Position numbers and translations under genes: made by a program. A DNA stretch of 13,969 nt from Bacteroidota bacterium (GTDB lineage Bacteria; Bacteroidota; Bacteroidia; Chitinophagales; Chitinophagaceae), in contig JAGWTK010000063.1 in assembly GCA_028876035.1 (NCBI GenBank), positions 1 through 13,969 on the forward strand, given 5' to 3'. Below are positions 7,835-12,863 of this stretch, piece by piece. Positions within the stretch are counted from its first letter, which is position 1; every line of letters begins with the position of its first letter. The notes under the pieces were generated by a model that searched no databases, was not told the DNA's origin, and saw only the letters and a program-made list of their open reading frames with translations.

Positions 7835-7877
7835 GCTGGTATTTTAATTTGTTTCTTTATACGCTGGCTCCACCTCC
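7825..7877 (-). promoter_or_regulatory. Candidate antiterminator (regions 2 and 3)
   Basis: On the minus strand GGAGGTGG (7877-7870), inside the Gly codons at the end of the leader peptide, can pair with CCGCCTCC (7832-7825) as eight consecutive pairs, one of them G-U. The second segment overlaps the 5' arm of the terminator, so the two structures exclude each other. The first segment begins 12 bases after the last control Ile codon. A ribosome stalled on the Val/Ile codons would leave it free, while one finishing the peptide would cover it. No strong 1:2 pause hairpin was found. Confidence 0.75.
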
Positions 7878-7961
7878 ATAAAATGCAGGAATAATAATGA
7901 CTACGACGATAAGCAACAGCTCCGTCTTCAGCATTACCATATTCAGCACGTTTCGCAACAT
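7857..7961 (-). CDS. Branched-chain leader peptide of the ilv attenuator (ilvL-like)
   Basis: A 34-codon ORF from ATG (7961) to TAA (7857), encoding MLRNVLNMVMLKTE, then LLLIVVVIIIP, then AFYGGGASV. Codons 15-24 (7919-7890) are an unbroken run of three Leu, one Ile, three Val and three Ile codons. Sixteen of the 34 residues are branched-chain. This resembles the E. coli ilv leader peptide in having a Val-Ile run followed by proline, with a Gly/Ala-rich end. The ORF begins about 18 bases downstream of a -7 element and is followed by a mutually exclusive antiterminator and terminator. Its expected role is to sense charged Leu-, Val- and Ile-tRNA by ribosome stalling, not to yield a functional protein. 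There is no Shine-Dalgarno at its start, as usual in this phylum. Its own GGAGG (7877-7873) is part of the RNA switch. ATG at codon 8 is an alternative start. Confidence 0.9.
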   Translation of the reverse strand: MLRNVLNMVMLKTELLLIVVVIIIPAFYGGGASV

Positions 7962-7978
7962 AGAGATTGAGTATGCTG

Positions 7979-8010
7979 TAAATATACGCCTGCGGGTTGA
8001 AATAAACAAA
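7979..8010 (-). promoter_or_regulatory. Bacteroidota-type promoter of the ilv unit
   Basis: On the minus strand TTTG (8010-8007) is followed after 20 bases by TATATTTA (7986-7979). The Bacteroidota consensus is TTTG or TTG, 19-21 bases, then TAnnTTTG, so only the last base differs. Transcription would start about 10 bases further on, giving a very short leader before the peptide ATG at 7961. This is where an attenuator promoter should be. The heptad array 8021-8055 lies just upstream. Confidence 0.72.
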
Positions 8011-8020
8011 GAACTTTTTC

Positions 8021-8055
8021 TAAGTTCTAAGTTTTAAGTTCTAAGTTTTAAGTTG
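8021..8055 (+). repeat. Heptad tandem array, five TAAGTTN units
   Basis: Units TAAGTTC, TAAGTTT, TAAGTTC, TAAGTTT and TAAGTTG alternate C and T at position 7, as if a 14-base double unit had been copied. The array lies directly upstream of the ilv promoter. It is inverted relative to the array at 8113-8143, so the two can pair five bases in every seven in the leuB transcript. Confidence 0.9.
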
Positions 8056-8112
8056 GTCGCTGCTCTCGCAAACTCGTGAACTGTTGGCAACTTCTTCAAC
8101 TGGGCGCTTCCT

Positions 8113-8143
8113 ACTTATTACTTATTACTTATTACTTATTACT
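8113..8143 (-). repeat. Heptad tandem array, four AATAAGT units
   Basis: Four identical 7-base units (ACTTATT on the plus strand, AATAAGT on the coding strand) plus a partial fifth. The array ends four bases from the leuB stop codon. The four perfect copies suggest recent expansion compared with the degenerate arrays elsewhere in the window. Confidence 0.9.
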
Positions 8144-8147
8144 CCTC

Positions 8148-9263
8148 CTAAATTATCGTCGACTTCCTGATCTCAATATTGCTCTTATTCACTTTATCAT
8201 GAATGCGGTCACCCGCATAATCACTAATCAATTCACCTATGGTGGAGGTAAAATAAAAATTTACCGGGTCGATATCTTTTGTCACAAATCCGTTGGTGAG
8301 TGTCCAGTTCACCGCTTCCCGCACGAGTGAAGCTTCTTTCGTGAGACCAAAATGATCCAGCATCATTGCTGCGGAGAGTATGGAACCAAGCGGGTTGGCG
8401 ATGTCTTTGCCTGCAGCCTGGGGATAGGAACCATGAATGGGTTCGAACAAGGCAACGGTATTGCCCACAGAAGCAGAAGGCAACAGGCCGAGGGAACCGG
8501 TAATTACACTCGCTTCGTCGCTAATGATATCGCCAAACATGTTCTCAGTTAAAATCACATCGAACTGCTTTGGATTGACAATGATTTGCATCGCGGCGTT
8601 GTCGACAAAAAGAAAATCAACTTTTACGTCGCTGTACTGTGGCGCAATTTCCTGTACTACTTTTCTCCAGAGCCGGGACGTCTCCAGCACATTGGCCTTG
8701 TCGACCAGCGTAAGTATCTTTCTTCTCTGTTGTGCATATTTGAAAGCGAGGTGGGCTACGCGTTCAATTTCGGGCCGGGTATAGCTGCATTCGTCTATCG
8801 CACGATTGCCTTCTTCGCTGGTTTCCTTCTTGCCAAAATAGATACCACCGGTTAGTTCCCGGAAGATGACAAAGTCAACCGATTCCAGGTTCTTACTTTT
8901 CAGCGGAGATAAATGGTGCAGGGCCGGGTAGGTATTCACGGGACGGATATTGGCAAACAGCTGGAGTGACTTGCGCAATTTCAGCAGTCCCTGTTCGGGT
9001 CGCACTTTTGCGGTGGGATCATTGTCGTATTTGGGATGTCCGATGGCACCAAAAAGAATGGCATCGCTTTCGAGGCAGGTGGAGATTGTTTCGTCGGGCA
9101 ATGGATTGCCGGTAGCATCGATGGCTACTGCGCCCATCAGGCAGTGCTGGTAGGTAAACTCGTGACCGAATTGTTCGGCGATACTGTCGAGCACTTTGAT
9201 GGCCTGCCTGGTTACTTCAGGACCGATACCATCTCCGTTGATGACTGCAATGTTTTTTTTCAT
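8148..9263 (-). CDS. leuB: 3-isopropylmalate dehydrogenase
   Basis: NAD-dependent oxidative decarboxylation of 3-isopropylmalate to 2-oxoisocaproate, the third leucine-specific step. The 371-residue protein belongs to the isocitrate/isopropylmalate dehydrogenase family. GDGIGPEV (10-17) opens the domain. R97, R107 and R135 bind the carboxylates. Y142 (GGIYFG) and K189 (VDKANVL) are the catalytic pair. D221, D245 and D249 bind Mg. The cofactor segment FEPIHGSYPQAAGKDIANP (273-291) is the isopropylmalate form that selects NAD. The last 20 residues are a polar tail. It begins 18 bases after leuD. Its stop is followed by a heptad array and the ilv regulatory spacer, so it is probably the last gene of the leuACDB unit. 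Confidence 0.97.
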   Translation of the reverse strand: MKKNIAVINGDGIGPEVTRQAIKVLDSIAEQFGHEFTYQHCLMGAVAIDATGNPLPDETISTCLESDAILFGAIGHPKYDNDPTAKVRPEQGLLKLRKSLQLFANIRPVNTYPALHHLSPLKSKNLESVDFVIFRELTGGIYFGKKETSEEGNRAIDECSYTRPEIERVAHLAFKYAQQRRKILTLVDKANVLETSRLWRKVVQEIAPQYSDVKVDFLFVDNAAMQIIVNPKQFDVILTENMFGDIISDEASVITGSLGLLPSASVGNTVALFEPIHGSYPQAAGKDIANPLGSILSAAMMLDHFGLTKEASLVREAVNWTLTNGFVTKDIDPVNFYFTSTIGELISDYAGDRIHDKVNKSNIEIRKSTII

Positions 9264-9281
9264 ATTGGGGTTTGTGGTGGA

Positions 9282-9878
9282 TTAGGCGTTTTGGGCTTCA
9301 AATTTTTTGATATCTTCTGTAATGCTGAGCAGGAAGTCGATATCATCATAACCATTCAGCAGGCAAGTCTTCTTGTAAGGGTTGATATCAAATTGCTCAG
9401 ATGCACCGGTAGCAGCAATTGAAATTGTCTGCGAAGGCAAATCGACCTGGAATTCCGAATTCGGATCGTTTTCGATCGCAACGAAAATTTCCTGCAAGAA
9501 AGCGTCGCTTACAGTAACCGGCAGTAAGAAGTTATTCAGTGCATTATTCTTAAAAATATCTGCAAAGAAACTGCTTACTACCACATCGAATCCCGCGTCT
9601 TTGATGGCCCAGGCAGCGTGTTCGCGACTGGAGCCACATCCGAAATTCTTGGCAGCTACAAGGATATTGCCTTTAAAACGGGCATCGTTCAACGGAAATC
9701 CGGCTTTCGGTTTTGCTTCATCGTCGTTTTCGTACCGCCAGTCACGGAATAAATTCTTACCAAATCCGTCACGACTGGTGGCTTTCAGGAAACGCGCAGG
9801 GATGATCTGGTCCGTGTCAACGTTTTCGATGTTTACGGGAACCGCGGTTGACGTTATTCTATTTATGCTTTTGCTCAT
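9282..9878 (-). CDS. leuD: 3-isopropylmalate dehydratase small subunit
   Basis: Small (swivelling) subunit of isopropylmalate isomerase, which with LeuC interconverts 2- and 3-isopropylmalate. The 198-residue protein has DTDQIIPARF (21-30) at the start of the aconitase domain-4 fold and the active-site loop GCGSSREHA (80-88). ADIFKNNALNNFLLPV (106-121) is also typical. Length and motifs match bacterial LeuD and not the swivelling domain of a full aconitase. It follows leuC after 140 bases, a spacer filled with two inverted heptad arrays, and precedes leuB by 18 bases. Confidence 0.96.
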   Translation of the reverse strand: MSKSINRITSTAVPVNIENVDTDQIIPARFLKATSRDGFGKNLFRDWRYENDDEAKPKAGFPLNDARFKGNILVAAKNFGCGSSREHAAWAIKDAGFDVVVSSFFADIFKNNALNNFLLPVTVSDAFLQEIFVAIENDPNSEFQVDLPSQTISIAATGASEQFDINPYKKTCLLNGYDDIDFLLSITEDIKKFEAQNA

Positions 9879-9908
9879 TTTAATAATTCTCTTTCGATTC
9901 TTGCTTTC

Positions 9909-9936
9909 GAGTCTTTAGTCCTCAGTCGGTAGTCAC
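9909..9936 (+). repeat. Heptad tandem array, four NAGTCNN units
   Basis: Units GAGTCTT, TAGTCCT, CAGTCGG and TAGTCAC keep AGTC fixed. It lies on the leuD side of the leuC-leuD spacer and is inverted relative to the array at 9966-10021. TCGGTAGTC (9926-9934) is perfectly complementary to GACTACCGA (9975-9983), which gives a 9-bp stem. Confidence 0.8.
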
Positions 9937-9965
9937 GTCAAATCAACAATTAGGTCTGTCGTTTA

Positions 9966-10021
9966 CCGGCTAAAGACTACCGAATATGGACTATGGACTG
10001 CGGACTATAGACTACAGTCTA
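9966..10021 (-). repeat. Heptad tandem array starting at the leuC stop codon
   Basis: Read on the minus strand, eight 7-base units follow without a gap: TAGACTG, TAGTCTA, TAGTCCG, CAGTCCA, TAGTCCA, TATTCGG, TAGTCTT and TAGCCGG. The TAG of the first unit is the leuC stop codon itself. Because seven is not a multiple of three, the repeated TAG appears in all three reading frames. Confidence 0.88.
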
Positions 10022-11419
10022 GTTATAATGCTCCCGCACATCACCCACCTCGCCCGTTATTGCTGCCAGTGCAGCGGTTAATGGACTGGCGAGAAATGTT
10101 CTTGCGTTTGGACCTTGCCGGCCCTCGAAATTGCGGTTGCTGGTAGAAATACAGTATTTGCCAGCGGGGATTTTATCTTCGTTCATACCGAGGCACGCAC
10201 TGCACCCTGGCTGGCGAAGCTGGAATCCGGCCGCTTCAAAGATCTTGTCAATTCCTTCTTCTATGGCCTGCTTCTCCACCTGCTTACTGCCCGGCACCAC
10301 CCACACTTCAACATGGCCGGCTTTTTGTTTTCCCTTTACAAAAGAGGCGACCATGCGCAGGTCTTCTATCCGGGAATTGGTGCAACTGCCGATAAAAACG
10401 TAGTCGACTTTCTTTCCTTTAATCGCCGCGCCGGGTTGCAGTCCCATATACTCCAAAGATTTTTCGAAGGATGGTTTTTCCTTTTCGTCGATTTCATTCA
10501 GCGCCGGCACATGGCCACTAACGCCAATGCCCATCCCAGGATTGGTACCGTAAGTAATCATCGGCTCAATATCGGCTGCTTTGAAATGGTATTCCTTATC
10601 GAATACGGCTGCTTCATCTGATACCAGCGTTTTCCAGTACGCCAGCTTTTTATTCCATTCTTCACCCTGTGGAGCGAACTTCCGTCCCTCCATGTAATCA
10701 AAGGTGGTTTGGTCGGGTGCAATCATGCCGCAGCGGGCACCCATTTCTATGCTCATATTGCAGATAGTCATCCGCCCTTCCATCGACAACGCGCGGATGG
10801 CAGAGCCGGCAAATTCAACGGCATAACCGGTAGCGCCGCTGGCAGATATCTGCGCCAGGATATACAACACAATGTCTTTGCTTACCACCCCGGCTTTTAG
10901 TTCGCCGTCGATATTAATTCGCATCAGTTTGGGCTTGCTTTGCAGAAGGCACTGTGTTGCCATCACCATTTCTACTTCGCTGGTACCAATGCCAAAGGCA
11001 ATGCTGCCAAATGCGCCATGCGTAGAAGTATGACTATCGCCACAAACGATGGTCATACCCGGTTGCGTGAACCCCAGTTCCGGTCCTATTACATGCACAA
11101 TGCCCTGGAACGGGTGTCCAAGGCCATATAATTCGATGCCGTGTTCGGCACAATTCTTCTTCAGTGCTTCTACCTGCAAACGGGAGAGTTCTTCTTTGAT
11201 GGGCAGGTGTTGGTTGAGGGTGGGAACGTTGTGATCCGCGGTCGCTACCACTTGTTGGGGACGGAACACCTTAATGCCTCTCTTGTTGAGACCGGCAAAG
11301 GCTTGCGGACTGGTTACTTCGTGAATCAGGTGTTTGTCGATGTACAACACAGCCGGACCTCCTTCAATCGTTTTCACTACATGCCTGTCCCAGATCTTTT
11401 CAAACAGTGTTTTTGCCAT
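10019..11419 (-). CDS. leuC: 3-isopropylmalate dehydratase large subunit
   Basis: Large, [4Fe-4S]-containing subunit of isopropylmalate isomerase, partner of LeuD. The 466-residue protein is of the bacterial LeuC type. The cluster cysteines are C346 in GSCTNSR and C406 and C409 in PGCSACLGMN. CGDSHTSTHGAFG (126-138) and the C-terminal SNRNFEGRQG (427-436) are family motifs. Its length matches E. coli LeuC (466). It lies 67 bases after leuA, beyond a terminator-like hairpin, and its TAG stop is the first unit of a heptad array. Confidence 0.97.
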   Translation of the reverse strand: MAKTLFEKIWDRHVVKTIEGGPAVLYIDKHLIHEVTSPQAFAGLNKRGIKVFRPQQVVATADHNVPTLNQHLPIKEELSRLQVEALKKNCAEHGIELYGLGHPFQGIVHVIGPELGFTQPGMTIVCGDSHTSTHGAFGSIAFGIGTSEVEMVMATQCLLQSKPKLMRINIDGELKAGVVSKDIVLYILAQISASGATGYAVEFAGSAIRALSMEGRMTICNMSIEMGARCGMIAPDQTTFDYMEGRKFAPQGEEWNKKLAYWKTLVSDEAAVFDKEYHFKAADIEPMITYGTNPGMGIGVSGHVPALNEIDEKEKPSFEKSLEYMGLQPGAAIKGKKVDYVFIGSCTNSRIEDLRMVASFVKGKQKAGHVEVWVVPGSKQVEKQAIEEGIDKIFEAAGFQLRQPGCSACLGMNEDKIPAGKYCISTSNRNFEGRQGPNARTFLASPLTAALAAITGEVGDVREHYN

Positions 11420-11430
11420 TGTACGTTTTT

Positions 11431-11459
11431 AAAAAATGCGTGACGCAGAAGCGCCACGC
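11431..11459 (-). terminator. Terminator-like hairpin between leuA and leuC
   Basis: On the minus strand GCGTGGCGC and GCGTCACGC pair over the loop TTCT, with eight pairs and one mismatch (C opposite A). The stem is followed by A and then six T (11436-11431). It looks like an intrinsic terminator, weaker than the one before ilvE. It starts 28 bases after the leuA stop. Within the operon it could reduce leuCDB transcription relative to leuA, or protect the 3' end of a leuA message. Confidence 0.6.
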
Positions 11460-11486
11460 CTACCAAAACTATAAGTCATGAGAAAA

Positions 11487-12659
11487 TCACAAGGCAATGA
11501 CCGGCTGCGGGCTGTACGCCTTTGCCAGTTGATGCAGGTCTTCTTCATTCACTTCCTTCTTCGTATCTGCTACCTGCAGGAATCGTTGGTATAGAATATC
11601 GATATCGTTCCGGGTAAACTGGTACCCGAGTTTATGGAAACGGTGAGCAAGTGCACTGCGGCCGCTTCTCGCTGTAAGAACGATCTTGCTACCTTCAGCA
11701 CCTACTTCTTCGGGGTTGATGATTTCGTACGTGAGGGAATCTTTCAGGAAGCCATCCTGGTGGATGCCGGATGAATGCGAAAATGCATTGGCACCTACAA
11801 TGGCTTTGTTCACCTGTACAGGGGTTCGCATTGTATCGGCCACCAGCCGGCTCATCGGGTTTAGCTTCTGGGTTTTGATATCGGTGTACAGGCCAAGGTG
11901 TTTGTGCTGTTTCAGCACCATGACCACTTCTTCCAGGGAAGTATTACCGGCCCTTTCCCCCAACCCATTGATGGTGCATTCGATCTGGCGCGCACCGTTC
12001 ATTACGCCGGCAATGGAGTTAGCGGTAGCAAGCCCGAGGTCGTTGTGGCAGTGACAGGAGATGACTGCCTTGTCAATATTGGGTACATTATTAACAAGCC
12101 AGGCAATTTTATCTCCGTACTGGTTAGGCAGGCAATAGCCGGTGGTATCCGGAATATTCACCGTAGTAGCGCCTGCAGCGATCACCGCTTCCACTACCCT
12201 TGCGAGGTAATCGTTGTCGGTTCTGCCGGCGTCTTCGGCATAAAATTCAACATCATCAACAAAATTCCTTGCCCATTTAACCGCCTGAACGGCCCTTTGA
12301 AGAATCTCTTCGGGGGTGGCGTTGAATTTTGCTTTTATATGAAAGTCAGAAGTTCCAATCCCGGTATGGATGCGTGGACGTTTGGCAGATTTTAAAGCAT
12401 CGGCAGCCGTCTCGATGTCTTTCTGCACAGCGCGGCTTAATCCGCAAACCGTGGCATTCTTTATAATTTTAGAAATCTGGGCTACCGATTCAAAATCGCC
12501 CGGACTGGAAATCGGGAACCCGGCCTCAATAATGTCCACCCCAAGCGCTTCCAATTCGAGTGCCAGCTCCACCTTCTCTGTTGTATTCAGCTTACAACCC
12601 GGAACCTGTTCACCATCCCTCAGTGTGGTATCGAATATGAATACTTTACTTTCCGCCAT
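11487..12659 (-). CDS. leuA: 2-isopropylmalate synthase, short form
   Basis: Condenses acetyl-CoA with 2-oxoisovalerate to 2-isopropylmalate, the committed step to leucine. The 390-residue protein has the DRE-TIM metallolyase barrel with DTTLRDGEQ (10-18, catalytic R14 and metal ligand D15), the metal ligands H203 and H205 in CHCHNDLGLATAN, and NGLGERAGNTSLEE (231-244). SHSSGIHQDG (294-303) belongs to the following subdomain. It stops at 390, whereas E. coli LeuA has 523, so the C-terminal leucine-binding domain of about 120 residues is absent. Only 67 bases separate it from leuC, so no hidden remnant fits. Motifs alone do not fully exclude a homocitrate- or citramalate-type synthase, but leuCDB directly downstream makes isopropylmalate synthase much the likeliest. 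It is probably the first gene of the leu unit. Confidence 0.92.
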   Translation of the reverse strand: MAESKVFIFDTTLRDGEQVPGCKLNTTEKVELALELEALGVDIIEAGFPISSPGDFESVAQISKIIKNATVCGLSRAVQKDIETAADALKSAKRPRIHTGIGTSDFHIKAKFNATPEEILQRAVQAVKWARNFVDDVEFYAEDAGRTDNDYLARVVEAVIAAGATTVNIPDTTGYCLPNQYGDKIAWLVNNVPNIDKAVISCHCHNDLGLATANSIAGVMNGARQIECTINGLGERAGNTSLEEVVMVLKQHKHLGLYTDIKTQKLNPMSRLVADTMRTPVQVNKAIVGANAFSHSSGIHQDGFLKDSLTYEIINPEEVGAEGSKIVLTARSGRSALAHRFHKLGYQFTRNDIDILYQRFLQVADTKKEVNEEDLHQLAKAYSPQPVIAL

Positions 12660-12775
12660 AAAAGATTGTTGCCTGAGAAAATAAACAGAGTGCGGCCTAT
12701 TGGGTCTTGCTTGGTATATTTACCCTGTAGCCGTCCTGCAGTATAAAAGTAAAGGGGGCTGGCCGGTCGCTCAAA

Positions 12776-12805
12776 CCAAAATAAAGGGCATTTTACACTG
12801 TGTAA
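12776..12805 (-). promoter_or_regulatory. Possible leuA promoter
   Basis: On the minus strand TATTTTGG (12783-12776) matches the Bacteroidota -7 element TAnnTTTG at five of six fixed bases. TTA (12805-12803) lies 19 bases upstream in the place of the -33 TTG. The match is modest. It would give an untranslated leader of about 110 bases. Confidence 0.35.
12793..12805. promoter_or_regulatory. Perfect 13-base palindrome, candidate operator
   Basis: TTACAC-T-GTGTAA is a perfect 6-1-6 inverted repeat in the divergent region, 134 bases upstream of leuA. It covers the possible -33 element of leuA and lies 58 bases before the plus-strand gene. Size and symmetry suit a dimeric helix-turn-helix regulator. 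About three such repeats are expected by chance in 14 kb, so the position is the main argument. Confidence 0.4.
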
Positions 12806-12863
12806 GGGGCCCATTTTTCGCTGAAACGCAGGCCAGACAAGGCTTTTGCTATTTTTTATTACG

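Larger units (their letters stand above)
12660..12863. promoter_or_regulatory. Divergent control region leuA / plus-strand gene
   Basis: 204 bases without a gene between two divergent starts. It must hold promoters for both sides. I see a possible leuA promoter (12776-12805) and a palindrome (12793-12805). Unlike the ilv spacer it contains no leader ORF with branched-chain codons and no terminator hairpin before leuA, so control here should be at initiation if it exists. No convincing promoter was found for the plus-strand gene. Confidence 0.6.

Noticed and set aside
7857..8147. T-box or metabolite riboswitch controlling ilvE
   Set aside because: No T-box consensus bulge or specifier-loop layout is seen, whereas an ORF with ten tandem branched-chain codons and a mutually exclusive stem explains the terminator directly.
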